Numbered from the stretch's first letter, positions 26,291 through 36,780 are shown. The stretch: 64,000 nt of DNA from Oxobacter pfennigii (GCF_001317355.1 NZ_LKET01000032.1:310001-374000); one strand, 5' to 3'. Numbers and translations are program-made. The notes: generated by a model from the sequence alone, not told the origin.

Positions 26291-27814
26291 ATGAAAAAAT
26301 TAAGCTTTCTTCAAAATACAATCGTTCTTGTACTGTCCAACCTTATCACCGGTTCTCTGGCCTTTTTATTTTCAATAATCTTATCCAAGGAAATAGGAGC
26401 CCAGGGTGTAGGGTTGTACCATATGATAATGCCCATATACATGCTTTTTATATGTTTTACCTGCGGCGGCACAACTGTTGCATTGTCTAAGATTACCGCA
26501 GAGCAGAACTCCAGGAAGAATATAAGTGAGCTTTACAAGGGTATTACGGCTTCCATAACCTTCTTTGCATTCTGGACTGTTTTAGTGTCCATATTCATTG
26601 TACTTTTTGCACCTTTTATATCAGATAATATATTAAAGGATTCCCGTACATATCTCCCGGTCCTCATATTCATACCGGCCTTGCTCTTTGTAGCTATGGG
26701 CTCAATATTGAAAGGATATTTTTACGGCCTGCAGAATTCAACCTTCCCGGCAGTTATTGATATTGTTGAAAAGTCTGTGCGCATTATAATACTGGTTACA
26801 TTGATAACATATTTTAAAAACTGGGATCTTAAATACAAGGTGGCAGCAGCGGTGGCAGCCATGACTGCCGGGGAATTTATAAGCTTTGTGCTATTGTACA
26901 TATTTTATAAAAAATCCTATTTCAGTGTTTCTGATTTTACCGGACGGCCGGACAATGTATTTCAGATTATAGTAAATGTATTAAAAATTTCCCTGCCCTT
27001 ATCCTTGAACGGATTTTTATCAACGGCTTTAGGCACACTTATAGCCATTATGATTCCTCGGCGGCTGCAGGTTGCCGGCTTTTCCGTGGAATCATCTTTA
27101 GCCCTGTACGGTAAGCTTACAGGGATGGGAATGAACATAGTAATGTTTCCATCAATTATCGTCTCTGCAATATCCATAATACTTGTGCCGGTGATCTCTG
27201 AAGCCTCCTCAGGAAAAAGCATGACGGCGGTAAACAGGAGGATAAAACCTATTCTTCGCATTACGGCTTTGATTGCCTCCCTTTCAGCCGGTCTGTTCTT
27301 CTCCATACCAAATGAATTAGGCAAGCTTTTTTATGCCAGAACTGATTTGGGAAATATAATATTTTCCCTATCCTTCGGAGTAATTTTTATGTACATAGAA
27401 TCAACTTTGTTTGGTATTTTAAACGGATTGGGCAGGCAAAGCGTGCTTTTACAAAATACCATAATAATGTCCTTGATTGATGTTACGTCACTTTATTTCC
27501 TGGTAGGAGTACCAAATATCAACATATACGGATATGCAATCAATTTTGTCATAAGTCCTCTTGCAGGCTGTATTTTAAATTCAATGGAAATGAAAAGGAT
27601 AACAGATGTACAAATCGATGTTTATGATACTTTTGTCTTGCCTGTATTTATCGCCGTAGGTGAAATACTCATACTCAATATTATAAAGCCGCTCATATAC
27701 GTCATATGGGGCAATACAAACATTTCCTCCTTGATACTTCTGGCATCGGGAATAGGGTCTTATATATTCATTTATTTTTTAATAAGCTTGGCTTCAAAAA
27801 AAAGGGCTAAGTAG
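26291..27814 (+). CDS. MOP/MATE-type flippase, SpoVB-like
   Basis: 507 residues from ATG 26291, 5 bp after GGTGG. It has about 14 membrane helices and the typical pattern of the polysaccharide/lipid II flippase family: ALLFVAMGSILKGYFYGLQN, TGMGMNIVMFPSIIVSAISI, IEIL-like repeats. SpoVB-type proteins are needed for spore cortex peptidoglycan, and related paralogues export polysaccharide. The regulatory signal of sporulation genes (sigma-E/K) was not identified with confidence. Confidence 0.85.
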   Translation: MKKLSFLQNTIVLVLSNLITGSLAFLFSIILSKEIGAQGVGLYHMIMPIYMLFICFTCGGTTVALSKITAEQNSRKNISELYKGITASITFFAFWTVLVSIFIVLFAPFISDNILKDSRTYLPVLIFIPALLFVAMGSILKGYFYGLQNSTFPAVIDIVEKSVRIIILVTLITYFKNWDLKYKVAAAVAAMTAGEFISFVLLYIFYKKSYFSVSDFTGRPDNVFQIIVNVLKISLPLSLNGFLSTALGTLIAIMIPRRLQVAGFSVESSLALYGKLTGMGMNIVMFPSIIVSAISIILVPVISEASSGKSMTAVNRRIKPILRITALIASLSAGLFFSIPNELGKLFYARTDLGNIIFSLSFGVIFMYIESTLFGILNGLGRQSVLLQNTIIMSLIDVTSLYFLVGVPNINIYGYAINFVISPLAGCILNSMEMKRITDVQIDVYDTFVLPVFIAVGEILILNIIKPLIYVIWGNTNISSLILLASGIGSYIFIYFLISLASKKRAK

Positions 27815-27829
27815 ACTTTAGCCCTTTTA
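27797..27829 (+). terminator. Terminator of the SpoVB-like gene
   Basis: AAAGGGCTAA (27801-27810) pairs with TTAGCCCTTTT (27818-27828). The stop codon TAG lies in the loop. Confidence 0.85.
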
Positions 27830-27915
27830 ATATTTGTTCATCTTTATGAAGGCTGCTATTTGTGATAGTATATATGGATATACAGAATACAAGATTTACA
27901 AAGGAGACAATATAA

Positions 27916-28818
27916 ATGGAACAGCAAATAGCGCGACAAAAGGAAAAAACAATTTATTTACTTATGACTCTGTCAACATTATTCTGGTCCGGAGCTTTTA
28001 TTGCCGGTAAATTCAGCGTTAAGGAATTTCCTCCCTTTACATTGACCTTTTTAAGATTTTTTATCGCTTCTGCAATAATATTTATCATTATGATTAAAGT
28101 TGAAAAAGAATGGAAAATCACTCTTAAGGATGTGCCTGTATTTTTAACATTGGGTATCGTAGGAATGTTCGGATATCATGTAATGTTTTTTATGGCGTTA
28201 AAATATACAAGCGCCATTAATTCCTCCCTCATTGCCGCCACCAATCCTCTCATGACTGCCATACTTGCCTCATTTTTTCTGGGTGATAAAATGAGCTATA
28301 AAAAGATTGGCCCTGTTTTATTGTCACTGTCAGGGGTTGCTCTTACCATAACGGGAGGAAACTTCAAGGAAGTGGTACAAGCCGGTTTAAATATAGGTGA
28401 CCTTTTTATGCTGGCAGCAGTATTTTTGTGGGCGGCATATTCTGTATTGAGCAAAAAAATAGGAGGCAAATACTCTCCTATTGTGCTGACAGCTTACAGT
28501 TTTATAAGCTGCTCCATCATTCTGATACCTTTTGTTATCTGGGAAAATCCCGCATCCTTCATACCTTCCTCAACCATATCAGGATGGACGGCCGTTTTTT
28601 ACATGGCTATATTCCCTTCTGTTATAGGATATCTGGTGCAGCAGCATTCAATTAAAATAATCGGAGCCAGAAGAACCATGATATTTGTTAACCTGGTGCC
28701 GGTATTTTCAATTATACTTTCACTGCTGATACTCAAAGAAACCTTATCTCCCTTTAAGCTCTTAAGCTCACTTCTTATAATAGTAGGAGTTTATTTTACA
28801 AACAGGTTGGGAAATTAA
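27916..28818 (+). CDS. EamA/DMT-family transporter
   Basis: 300 residues with ten membrane helices in two repeated EamA halves (~12-140 and ~160-298). Family features include TLFWSGAFIAGKF at the start and SAINSSLIAATNPLMTA at the end of the first half. Probably exports or imports a small metabolite; no substrate clue. AAGGAG precedes ATG 27916. Its stop TAA shares the palindrome TTAA with the stop of the convergent rluA gene. Confidence 0.87.
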   Translation: MEQQIARQKEKTIYLLMTLSTLFWSGAFIAGKFSVKEFPPFTLTFLRFFIASAIIFIIMIKVEKEWKITLKDVPVFLTLGIVGMFGYHVMFFMALKYTSAINSSLIAATNPLMTAILASFFLGDKMSYKKIGPVLLSLSGVALTITGGNFKEVVQAGLNIGDLFMLAAVFLWAAYSVLSKKIGGKYSPIVLTAYSFISCSIILIPFVIWENPASFIPSSTISGWTAVFYMAIFPSVIGYLVQQHSIKIIGARRTMIFVNLVPVFSIILSLLILKETLSPFKLLSSLLIIVGVYFTNRLGN

Positions 28819-29729
28819 ATATGTTTTTCTCTTAATTTTTGTATCAATACATTGATATCCTCAGGTATATCTGCCGTGACAGTCATTTTTTCTCCTGTTC
28901 TTGGATGATTGAAGGATAATTTATAAGCATGCAATGCCTGCCTTTTTATATATTGGGCATCGTCATTTTCTTCACCGTACAAGGTGTCTCCGTATAGGGG
29001 ATGGCCTAAAAATGAAAGGTGCACCCTTATCTGGTGAGTTTTGCCTGTTTCCAGCCTGACTTCTAAAAGGGAGGCATCGTTTAAAATCTCTATGGTTTTA
29101 TAATGGGTGACTGCACGCTGTCCCTTTTCCATAACTTCTCTTTTGATGGAATCATAGAAGGGCCTGTCAATAGGCTGGTCTATGGTTCCGTCATTTTTAT
29201 CCAATATGCCGTGAACCACAGTGCAGTATATTTTTTCAACAGTATTATTATCCATCTGTTTTGCCATGGCCTGATGGCAAAACTGGTTTTTTGCAATCAT
29301 GACAAGGCCGGAGGTATCCCTGTCCAGCCTGTTTACAAGCCTTACTATTGTATTTTCATTTCTTTGTCTCCAGTGATAAATCACACCGTTTGAAAGAGTG
29401 CCTATAGGATGGCCTTTTGTCGGATGTACTACCATTCCCGGCTGTTTGTTTACAATCAGAAGGTCGGCATCTTCAAAAACAATTTCAATGGGGATATTTT
29501 GAGCCTCAATATTCTGGCTTTCATCCTTTAATAAATTGACGGATATCTCATCGCCTTTTTTTACCTTTAAGTTTGTAAATGCTGCTTCCCCGTTTACATA
29601 TATTGAATTGTTTTTCTTCATGCCTGTTATGATTCTTCTTGACAGGTTAAGCTTGTTTTTTAATATGCTGTCAAGTCTTACCCCATCATCTTCCTGCACT
29701 GCAATATATTTAAGCAAATCCTTTGTCAT
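28815..29729 (-). CDS. RluA-family pseudouridine synthase (RluD-like) with S4 domain
   Basis: 304 residues. An S4 RNA-binding domain (~15-75) precedes the catalytic domain with RLVNRLDRDTSGLVMIAK (catalytic Asp ~138) and LETGKTHQIRVHLSFLGHPL. It isomerises uridine in 23S rRNA or tRNA; the exact site cannot be told. GGAGATAAAA precedes ATG 29729. The window has a second RluA gene at 57489. Confidence 0.9.
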   Translation of the reverse strand: MTKDLLKYIAVQEDDGVRLDSILKNKLNLSRRIITGMKKNNSIYVNGEAAFTNLKVKKGDEISVNLLKDESQNIEAQNIPIEIVFEDADLLIVNKQPGMVVHPTKGHPIGTLSNGVIYHWRQRNENTIVRLVNRLDRDTSGLVMIAKNQFCHQAMAKQMDNNTVEKIYCTVVHGILDKNDGTIDQPIDRPFYDSIKREVMEKGQRAVTHYKTIEILNDASLLEVRLETGKTHQIRVHLSFLGHPLYGDTLYGEENDDAQYIKRQALHAYKLSFNHPRTGEKMTVTADIPEDINVLIQKLREKHI

Positions 29730-29815
29730 TTTTATCTCCGTAATTAGTATTTTTTAATTTTCATTCAAATGTATACAAACAATATTATATAGCTTACGAC
29801 TTTTAATTACCATAA

Positions 29816-31087
29816 TTATAAAAGCGGTGCCAATATCATTATTTCCTCATTTTCCCTATAAATGCTGCCAAACTGCGATAGGGGAAGAGGGCTTGTGCCC
29901 AAACCTGCTTCTATGGTATAGCCGGGCCTGTGAAATTTTTCTATGAACCAGTCTTTATAGCCTGCATAGGCAGCTTCATAAGGAGTATAAGCTACCATAT
30001 ATCCGCTTACGTTTGAAAAGATTTGTGCTATTTCCCGTGAATAAGGCGGTATTATATTCTTATACAGCCAATAAATCACCCTTCCCTGAGTGTGGTACGC
30101 CAGTACCAGCCTGAAATTATGCTGATTAGTAAAATTGACCATTGCCTGGGTTTCCGGTTCTGATAATGGATATGGCCCTCCGTACCTTGTGGGCCCCGGG
30201 CCGTATATTCCCAATTGAGCCTCCTGGGCTTTTGCTTCTTCCCAGCTTGCAGGATAATTACGGTTTAAATCCACACCTCTTGTATTGGATTTCCAAACTC
30301 TGTTAAAGGGCATACCTGTATTATTCCATTCTAAAAGATCATTATAATATGGATTTTGTGGTTCGGGACCCTTAATTGCAATATCCACACCATCAGGATT
30401 TACCATAGGAACTATATATATGCTGCTTCTGCTCCAGATATCCCGTACATTATAGCCTCTCAATGTACTTCCCGTTGAATAAGCAAGTGAAAAGTTCTCT
30501 ATAAACTTCATAAGAAGAGGAGTGGTAATCCACTCGGTGCCATGATGGGAGCCGTTATAGGACACTTCATTGGGGCCTGCTCCAAGTTTTACATAATACA
30601 AATTTTTACCAAGAACGCTTTTGCCTATGGAGCCAACCTCTAAAAATGGATACCTTGCCTTTAAGCCTAAAATATCTCTTTCCATAATATCATAAGTATA
30701 ATCAATATCTGTGAAAACCACATCTATGCCATAGGGTACCGTAATGGTCTGCCCTATTCTTAAATTTAAGGGATCTGCTCCAGGATTGGCAGTCATAATC
30801 CCATGTATGGTGGAATAATATCGCTGTGCAATATTATAAATAGTATCTCCCTGTTTAATTGTATAAGTACCATAACCTCTTAAAAAATTTTCAAACAGGT
30901 TCCAGGTCGTTGGCCCTACAACTCCATCGGCAGTAATATTAAATCCTCTTTGAAATTCCATGACCGCACGTTGTGTCTGCAATCCGTATATGCCGTCAAC
31001 TGAACCGGCATTGTACCCCATTCTGTTAAGCAAACTCTGTACGAGCTTAACAGCCCAACCTCTAGACCCTAATGATAATACTTCCAT
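29816..31087 (-). CDS. M14 carboxypeptidase with peptidoglycan-binding and LysM domains
   Basis: 423 residues from ATG 31087, which follows AAGGATGGA; an upstream in-frame ATG is inside a terminator region. The order is PG_binding_1 (SRGWAVKLVQSLLNRMGY.. at ~5-65), LysM (YTIKQGDTIYNIAQRYY at ~75-92), then an M14 zinc peptidase with HHGTEW (His/Glu ligands), a second His in YHTQG and catalytic Glu in TIEAGLG. This matches the gamma-D-glutamyl-L-diamino acid peptidase I of Bacillus sphaericus, which acts on spore/cell-wall peptides. There is no signal peptide; that enzyme is also sporulation-associated and cytoplasmic in the mother cell. Confidence 0.88.
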   Translation of the reverse strand: MEVLSLGSRGWAVKLVQSLLNRMGYNAGSVDGIYGLQTQRAVMEFQRGFNITADGVVGPTTWNLFENFLRGYGTYTIKQGDTIYNIAQRYYSTIHGIMTANPGADPLNLRIGQTITVPYGIDVVFTDIDYTYDIMERDILGLKARYPFLEVGSIGKSVLGKNLYYVKLGAGPNEVSYNGSHHGTEWITTPLLMKFIENFSLAYSTGSTLRGYNVRDIWSRSSIYIVPMVNPDGVDIAIKGPEPQNPYYNDLLEWNNTGMPFNRVWKSNTRGVDLNRNYPASWEEAKAQEAQLGIYGPGPTRYGGPYPLSEPETQAMVNFTNQHNFRLVLAYHTQGRVIYWLYKNIIPPYSREIAQIFSNVSGYMVAYTPYEAAYAGYKDWFIEKFHRPGYTIEAGLGTSPLPLSQFGSIYRENEEIMILAPLL

Positions 31088-31133
31088 AATTCCATCCTTA
31101 ACTTTAATCATATATCTATTATATTGATGAAAA

Positions 31134-31164
31134 TAAAAAGTTGTTCCATAGAACAACTTTTTAT
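31134..31164 (-). terminator. Terminator of the copper operon
   Basis: AAAAAGTTGTTC pairs with GAACAACTTTTT around a CATA loop, just downstream of copZ. Confidence 0.85.
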
Positions 31165-31182
31165 TAGGCCAAAATGTATTTT

Positions 31183-31395
31183 TTAGAGACTTTCAATACC
31201 TACAACTTCATATCCTGCGTCAGCCACTGCGGCTTTAAATTTTTCATCATCTACATTATCAAACTCAACTACGGCGTTTTTGCCTTCTAAGTCCACTTTT
31301 ACATCCGTTACGCCGCTAATTTCACTCAAAGCATTTTTTACATGATTAACGCAGTGCATGCAGGACATTCCTTCTACTAATAATTTCTTTTTCAT
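31183..31395 (-). CDS. copZ: Copper chaperone CopZ
   Basis: 70 residues, a single HMA domain with MSCMHC metal-binding motif at ~10-15. It carries Cu(I) to the CopA ATPase. AGGAGG precedes ATG 31395. It is the third gene of csoR-copA-copZ. Confidence 0.93.
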   Translation of the reverse strand: MKKKLLVEGMSCMHCVNHVKNALSEISGVTDVKVDLEGKNAVVEFDNVDDEKFKAAVADAGYEVVGIESL

Positions 31396-31419
31396 ATTAT
31401 TATACCTCCTGAAAATATT

Positions 31420-33876
31420 TTATTTTAAGGGTTTGAACCCCTTCAACCTTAAAGCATTTAACAATACTGAAACTGAGCTGAAGCTCATGGCTGCCGCAGC
31501 AATCATGGGATTCATCAAAGGGCCTCCAAATAAGTGGAGCACTCCTGCTGCCACGGGTATGCCGGCAGAATTATATGCAAAGGCCCAGAACAGGTTTTGC
31601 TTTATATTGCGTATGGTGTTCTTGCTTAACTGTATGGCGGTGGGCACATCCATAAGATCGCTTCTCATCAGGACTATATCGGCAGATTCCATGGCTACAT
31701 CGGTGCCAGAGCCTATGGCTATGCCTATATCTGCCTGTGCCAGAGCAGGGGCATCGTTGATACCGTCACCAACCATGGCAACTTTTTTACCTTCTGACTG
31801 AAGCTTTTTAACTTCATTTGCCTTATCCTGAGGAAGAACTTCTGCAAGAACTCTGTCTATTCCTACCTGCTTTGCAATAGCTTCTGCAGTTCTTCTGTTG
31901 TCTCCTGTTATCATAGCAACCTCAATGCCCATTGAATGCAGCTTTTCAATGGCTTTTTTACTGCTCTCCTTCATAACATCGGCTACAGCCACAATACCTG
32001 CCAATTTTTCATGCCTTGATACATACATGGGGGTTTTCCCTTCTTCTGCAAGCTTGTCTGAAGTCCCTTCCATTTCCGTTATATCTATATTTCTTTCAAT
32101 CATCAATTTCTTGTTTCCCAAAAGTACTGTGCTTCCTTCGATTACAACCTCTATTCCATGTCCCGGGATGGCTTTAAAGCTCTCAACCTTTAAAAATTCA
32201 AGGCCTTTTTCTTCTGCCCCTTTTACAATGGCTTCGCCTAAAGGATGCTCAGAACCTCTCTCAGCTGAAGCAGCAAGGGCTAAAAGCCTTTCTTCATTTA
32301 TGCCTCCTGCTGTTATTATATCCGTTACCTTTGGTTTTCCTTCAGTTATTGTACCTGTCTTGTCAAAGACTATGGTCTTTATTTTATGAGCGGTTTCCAA
32401 GGCTTCTCCGCCCTTTATCAAAACACCGTATTCTGCTCCTTTTCCTGTGCCTACCATTATCGCCGTCGGTGTAGCAAGGCCAAGGGCACAGGGGCAAGCT
32501 ATAACCAGTATGGAAATAAATATTGTAAGTGCGAATACTTCTGATTCTCCGGATATATACCATGCCAGGCCTGCAATTATGGCTATGCTCATAACAATGG
32601 GAACAAAATAACCCGAAATGATATCTGCCATCTTAGCTATGGGGGCTTTGGAACCCTGGGCATCCTCAACCAGCTTTATTATCTGGGATAAAGCCGTATC
32701 CTTTCCTACCTTTGTCGCCTTAAATCTTATGGAGCCGTTTTTATTTATACTTGCTCCTATTACCTTATCTCCCTGCTTTTTCTCTATTGGTATGCTCTCT
32801 CCTGTCAACATGGATTCATCAACGGATGTAAGCCCTTCTATAACCTCACCGTCAACAGGTATCTTCTCTCCCGGCTTAACTACTATAATATCTCCAGCTT
32901 CCACTTCATCTATGGGAATTTCGATTTCTTTATCATCCTGTATAACCGTAGCTGTCTTTGGCGCCAGGCCCATAAGCTTCTTTATGGCTTCCGATGTCTT
33001 TCCTTTCGTGACAGATTCCAAGTATTTTCCCAAAAGTATCAATGTTACAATTACACCGGCAGACTCAAAATAAAGCTCATAAGCATAATCTATATTTCCG
33101 TTAAATATCTGAACTATGGAATATATACCATAAATAACTGCAGCTGATGTACCTAATGCTATTAACGAGTCCATATTAGGGCTTCTTTTTATAAGAGACT
33201 TAAAGCCCACCCTGTAAAACCGGTTGCCTGCAGCCAATATAGGAACTGTAAGAACTAGCTGAATCACTGCAAAGCTTCTGGGACTTTCCATTGGGTCAAG
33301 TATTCCCGGCAGATGCAGTCCCAGCATATGGCCCATGGCAATAACCAAAAGGGGAACTGTAAATACAGCCGATATAATAAATTTTATAAGCAGTGTTTTT
33401 ATTTCCTTTTCCTTGCGTTCCCTATCCTGATCAACTGCCTGTCCCGTTTCTATTTCAAGAGGTTCATAACCTGCCTTTTTAACGGCGGCTTTAATCTCGG
33501 AAATCCTGGTTTTGCCAGGGTCATATTCAACAGTTAGCCTTTCCGTCGCAAAATTAACTGATGCAGATATTACTCCTTCAACCTTTCCGGCTGCCCTCTC
33601 AACAGCCTTGGCACAAGCTGCACAGGTCATTCCTCCTATAGGTATTGTAACGGATTTTGTATCCTTCTTTTCTAATGCGCCATATCCTGCTTTTTCTATA
33701 GCTTTTATTATATCTGTCAAATCTACTTTATTTTCGTCATATTCAACAGCTAATTTTTCAGTGGCAATATTGACAGAAGCATCATTTACTCCCTCAAGCT
33801 TTTTGCTGGCACGTTCCACGGCTTTGGCACAAGCCGCACAGGTCATCCCCGTTATATCTAAATACTGAATCTTCAT
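31420..33876 (-). CDS. copA: Cu(I)-exporting P1B-type ATPase
   Basis: 818 residues with two N-terminal HMA domains, each with [14 protein letters not shown] (~10 and ~80). Membrane helices follow, then the [12 protein letters not shown] ion site (~466), phosphorylation motif [11 protein letters not shown] (~512), [10 protein letters not shown] and hinge [14 protein letters not shown]. The CPC motif and MxSS-type last helix indicate monovalent copper export. GGGGGAT precedes ATG 33876, 16 bp after csoR. Confidence 0.95.
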   Translation of the reverse strand: MKIQYLDITGMTCAACAKAVERASKKLEGVNDASVNIATEKLAVEYDENKVDLTDIIKAIEKAGYGALEKKDTKSVTIPIGGMTCAACAKAVERAAGKVEGVISASVNFATERLTVEYDPGKTRISEIKAAVKKAGYEPLEIETGQAVDQDRERKEKEIKTLLIKFIISAVFTVPLLVIAMGHMLGLHLPGILDPMESPRSFAVIQLVLTVPILAAGNRFYRVGFKSLIKRSPNMDSLIALGTSAAVIYGIYSIVQIFNGNIDYAYELYFESAGVIVTLILLGKYLESVTKGKTSEAIKKLMGLAPKTATVIQDDKEIEIPIDEVEAGDIIVVKPGEKIPVDGEVIEGLTSVDESMLTGESIPIEKKQGDKVIGASINKNGSIRFKATKVGKDTALSQIIKLVEDAQGSKAPIAKMADIISGYFVPIVMSIAIIAGLAWYISGESEVFALTIFISILVIACPCALGLATPTAIMVGTGKGAEYGVLIKGGEALETAHKIKTIVFDKTGTITEGKPKVTDIITAGGINEERLLALAASAERGSEHPLGEAIVKGAEEKGLEFLKVESFKAIPGHGIEVVIEGSTVLLGNKKLMIERNIDITEMEGTSDKLAEEGKTPMYVSRHEKLAGIVAVADVMKESSKKAIEKLHSMGIEVAMITGDNRRTAEAIAKQVGIDRVLAEVLPQDKANEVKKLQSEGKKVAMVGDGINDAPALAQADIGIAIGSGTDVAMESADIVLMRSDLMDVPTAIQLSKNTIRNIKQNLFWAFAYNSAGIPVAAGVLHLFGGPLMNPMIAAAAMSFSSVSVLLNALRLKGFKPLK

Positions 33877-33892
33877 TACTAATATCCCCCTT

Positions 33893-34168
33893 TCAAGCTT
33901 TATCTATATATTTTTCCAGTATATACATTATCTCATCTATTTTTTCTTGTCCTTCTCCTACCATAACTGCATGAACCACACAGGAGTTTATATGATTCTT
34001 AAGTATTTTTATATTTGCCTTTTTTAAAAGGGATTGAACCGCCAATATCTGCTTTGATATATCGATACAGTATCTTTCTTCATCAATCATTTTCAATATA
34101 CCATCCAGCTGTCCCCTGGCTGTTTTAAGGGCATTCATTATTTCGGAATCTTCTTTATGGCTTGTCAA
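33893..34168 (-). CDS. csoR: Copper-sensing repressor CsoR
   Basis: 91 residues from TTG 34168, 5-6 bp after GAGGAGGGG; the upstream ATG at 34189 contains that site and is unlikely. All-helical DUF156 family. The Cu(I) ligands are in YCIDISKQ (Cys) and NHINSCV (His and Cys), the C-H-C set that separates copper sensors from formaldehyde or nickel sensors. Represses the operon until copper binds. The probable operator is at 34224-34246. Confidence 0.92.
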   Translation of the reverse strand: MTSHKEDSEIMNALKTARGQLDGILKMIDEERYCIDISKQILAVQSLLKKANIKILKNHINSCVVHAVMVGEGQEKIDEIMYILEKYIDKA

Positions 34169-34223
34169 TAATACCCCTCCTCTCGACATTATTATCTGTA
34201 ATATGCATTAAAAAATACTCTTT

Positions 34224-34246
34224 ACCCCTCCCCCATAGGGGGTGTG
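34224..34246. promoter_or_regulatory. CsoR operator
   Basis: A G/C-tract palindrome, CCCCC-ATA-GGGGG (34230-34242), flanked by ACCCCT and TGTG. This is the CsoR-type box. It sits right after the -10 element of the csoR promoter. Confidence 0.8.
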
Positions 34247-34251
34247 ATTTA

Positions 34252-34280
34252 ATATTACCACTTTATTTTTTCTTTTGCAA
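34252..34280 (-). promoter_or_regulatory. Promoter of csoR-copA-copZ
   Basis: Minus strand: TTGCAA (34280-34275), 17-bp spacer, TAATAT (34257-34252). The CsoR box covers the start point. Confidence 0.6.
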
Positions 34281-34357
34281 TATTATAACTTAAATTTAAT
34301 TCCAGAATTTTTGCATCTTTTCGGAGCATCCTTATCGTTCCTTATTATTTTCCTTCC

Positions 34358-34762
34358 CTAATATGCTACTGCATCAACATCTCCTTCCTTATTTTGTTCA
34401 ATAAATATGATTATTTTGTTAGGCAGACAGACAATAGTCTCATATTTCTTACTAATCCATCCTGTATCTGAACATACGCCCTCAGGGCATATGTCTTTAA
34501 TCATCTCCAGCATTCTGACTTTTCCATCCTTTAATTCGATATACCCGGTATTATTTTTAAACTGGAAGTCATAAATTTTATTATCCGTTTTTTCATTAAC
34601 AGTTAATGTCTTTATCACATTATCATCAACTTTAATGACTACATTCTTTTTATTCGATTCAACATTAATAAACCTATTGACTATGTATCCTCCGATAATA
34701 CATATAACTAAAAATGCAATTAATATCTTATCTCCACTTCTCATGCCTGGCCATCTTTTCAT
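34358..34762 (-). CDS. NusG domain II-containing membrane-anchored protein
   Basis: 134 residues from ATG 34762, 6 bp after GAGG. One N-terminal membrane helix (~10-28: ILIAFLVICIIGGYIVNRF) is followed by an extracytoplasmic NusG_II-type domain. The conserved core DICPEGVCSDTGWISKKYETIVCLPN is recognisable from residue ~88. Such stand-alone NusG_II proteins are common in Firmicutes, often near heptaprenyl synthase or RnfB genes; the function is not established. Confidence 0.8.
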   Translation of the reverse strand: MKRWPGMRSGDKILIAFLVICIIGGYIVNRFINVESNKKNVVIKVDDNVIKTLTVNEKTDNKIYDFQFKNNTGYIELKDGKVRMLEMIKDICPEGVCSDTGWISKKYETIVCLPNKIIIFIEQNKEGDVDAVAY

Positions 34763-34852
34763 TGTCAATCCTCTTTCTGATAGTAAAATAGCAGAACTTG
34801 GCAACTATATATTTACTCCTCATGGATAAATATATAATATACAAAAAATATG

Positions 34853-34890
34853 AAAAAAGTATGAAGAATACATTTCTTCATACTTTTTTT
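34853..34890. terminator. Bidirectional terminator
   Basis: AAAAAAGTATGAAGAA (34853-34868) pairs perfectly with its complement (34874-34889) around TACAT. It separates the DUF4367-type gene from the NusG_II gene. Confidence 0.9.
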
Positions 34891-34982
34891 CTCATATAAA
34901 ATAAAACAGTCAATACTTCATAAAACTTCACCGGGATCAAAACCAGTAATTTTATATCGCGTTACATAAACGGAAAGCTCTA

Positions 34983-36083
34983 TTATTTTATTGATATCCA
35001 TATTCCCGAAATGCTCTGTATCAGCTTTATAATCTCTGCCTCTACCTCAAAGCTCCCGCTTACTTCATACTCAATTCCGTTCTTTATCCATCTGATTTCG
35101 GCATAAGCTTCGGTATATTTTTTTACTGCAAACTTTTGCCCTTCCGCCATCTGGACATTTTCCCCTTCCTGTATAGCTAATTCCTTGTCCTGTGTCTTTT
35201 TCTGTATGAAATTTATTGTATCATCATCTTTGATATAGGATATCAAGACGGAAGGCGCTTTAGCCGGGGGAATAATATATATATCGCTTAATGAAAAATC
35301 CTTTGGGATAGTCTTGGGAATAAGAACGTTAAACTTTACATATTTCTCTGCTTCCTTTTCGTCACTAACAAGCTTGGGGATTCCCTCCATGTTATATATT
35401 TTTATATTCTCATTATCCTTTAATGCAAAAAGAGACATATCTATATTCTTGTTTACGGTAATATATTCATATTCACAGATAGAATTCATTTCCCCGTCAG
35501 CCAAAAATTCTTCCTTCAGGGGGAGCCTCAATCCGTTTATCTCTGCAAGCCACATACGATGCTCATATATCTCCCCGTTATCGTCGTCAATGCATCTAAT
35601 TATTTCGACAGGCTGACCTCTAAACTCATCTTTTTTAAAAGTCTGATATTTTCCGCTGACTTCCATATCCTGAAGCTTTTCCTCCAGTTGAAAGTAAATG
35701 GGCGCATCATCCTTCCACTTCTCCCTGTAATATGCAGACTTTGATTGGGGCAGATACTCATATACTCCTTCAGGTGTGTATATATCAATATTAGTGCTTC
35801 CGGAATATGATGTTTCACACCTTAGGTAGTAAGGCCTTATGTAATAATAATGCATTTCCATGGAAGATGTCTTATTTCCCAGCGCCATGGTTTTTACAGT
35901 TTGTTTATATTCAATGGAATAAACTTGTTTTATTGAATGGGACAGTACATCAACAATGCTGTCATTACCATAGGAGCTCATGACTGCCTGAGGCTCAAAT
36001 TCCTGTTTTATTCCCTTGGATAGCATAACAATCAATAAAAATGACAGCATCAATGTACCATATTTAAATCTTCTATACCACAA
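34983..36083 (-). CDS. LolA/DUF4367-like exported lipoprotein-sorting-type protein
   Basis: 366 residues. An N-terminal hydrophobic helix (~10-24) acts as anchor or signal. A middle beta-rich region (~45-215) resembles the LolA/MucB fold: QVYSIEYKQTVKTMALG, YLRCETSYSG, IDIYTPEGVYEYLP. The C-terminal ~110 residues resemble DUF4367. Proteins of this type are encoded in many clostridia and often act with sigma factors or sporulation membranes; the role here is unknown. TTG 36083 follows GGGGG at 7 bp. Confidence 0.75.
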   Translation of the reverse strand: MWYRRFKYGTLMLSFLLIVMLSKGIKQEFEPQAVMSSYGNDSIVDVLSHSIKQVYSIEYKQTVKTMALGNKTSSMEMHYYYIRPYYLRCETSYSGSTNIDIYTPEGVYEYLPQSKSAYYREKWKDDAPIYFQLEEKLQDMEVSGKYQTFKKDEFRGQPVEIIRCIDDDNGEIYEHRMWLAEINGLRLPLKEEFLADGEMNSICEYEYITVNKNIDMSLFALKDNENIKIYNMEGIPKLVSDEKEAEKYVKFNVLIPKTIPKDFSLSDIYIIPPAKAPSVLISYIKDDDTINFIQKKTQDKELAIQEGENVQMAEGQKFAVKKYTEAYAEIRWIKNGIEYEVSGSFEVEAEIIKLIQSISGIWISIK

Positions 36084-36475
36084 AGATATATCCCCCTTCG
36101 TTTAACACATGTGTACAGTAAATTTATATTATTGATTGTGCTGAAATATTTCATTTATCCTTAATTAGCTGTAAATAAACTTTCCGTATGGGATACATTC
36201 AATGATATGAACCAGCTTGCAGAGCCCATAAATATAGATGTGAATTAATACGCCCTTTATCTCGTCCTGTGCGGGCTGCCTCTTTGCCTGTTCAGGACGT
36301 TCTTTTATTGCAATAGGATTGCTTTTAGCAGAACATCCTTTAGAAGTTAAAGGAGTGAAATATGCAGAATCAAATGAGATGCTATGAAAAACCATGAGCA
36401 TATTGTATATATTTGCAAAAAAAAATGGGTTATTAATTATTATAAATATAAGGTATTATATAAAATAACATATTT
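36084..36475. other. Intergenic stretch without a supported gene
   Basis: Promoter side of the DUF4367-type gene, then AT-rich DNA. A 78-codon minus-strand frame (36165-36401) lacks a ribosome-binding site and family resemblance. A plus-strand open stretch ending at about 36388 reads like a cysteine-containing protein tail, without start. This marks the left edge of the mobile-element debris. Confidence 0.4.
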
Positions 36476-36545
36476 CGCCAAGCCAACTGCCTTGGGTAAT
36501 TATCCTTGAGCATGATAAGGGTTCGAGTCCCCCCCTTTTTTGGCT
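36476..36545 (+). other. tRNA-like scar with C7 tract
   Basis: GCCAA near 36479 can pair with TTGGC near 36540, and GGGTTCGAGTCCC (36520-36531) is a typical tRNA T-arm core. There is no proper anticodon arm or CCA, and the T-arm 3' strand runs into seven C (36529-36535). It looks like a decayed tRNA 3' end, a common integration site, beside phage-type debris. Confidence 0.3.
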
Positions 36546-36597
36546 TATATCCAAGGGTGATTTCTTATTGCCCTATAACTGTATTAGGGAGGTTTAT

Positions 36598-36780
36598 ATG
36601 AATGAATTAACTACTTTCAACTACGAAGGCAAGAAAGTACGTACCATTCAAAGAAACGGAGAAACTTGGTGGGTGGCAAAATATGTGTGCGATGTATTTG
36701 GAGAAGCCAATAGAAATCGTGCCATGCAGTATCTCGATGAAGATGAAAAGGGGTATACGCAAATGACTACCCCCGGCGGG
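36598..36780 (+). pseudogene. Bro-N antirepressor, 3' truncated
   Basis: ATG 36598 follows GGAGGTTTAT. The first 61 codons encode a Bro-N domain start (FNYEGKKVRTIQRNGETWWV, then DVFGEANRNRAMQYLDEDEK). Similarity stops at TPGGV near 36780, where the plus strand enters a group II intron fragment in the opposite direction. Bro-N antirepressors come from phages and integrative elements. Confidence 0.8.

Noticed and set aside
36165-36401. 78-codon minus-strand ORF
   Set aside because: No ribosome-binding site, no protein-like pattern, and located in promoter/intergenic DNA.
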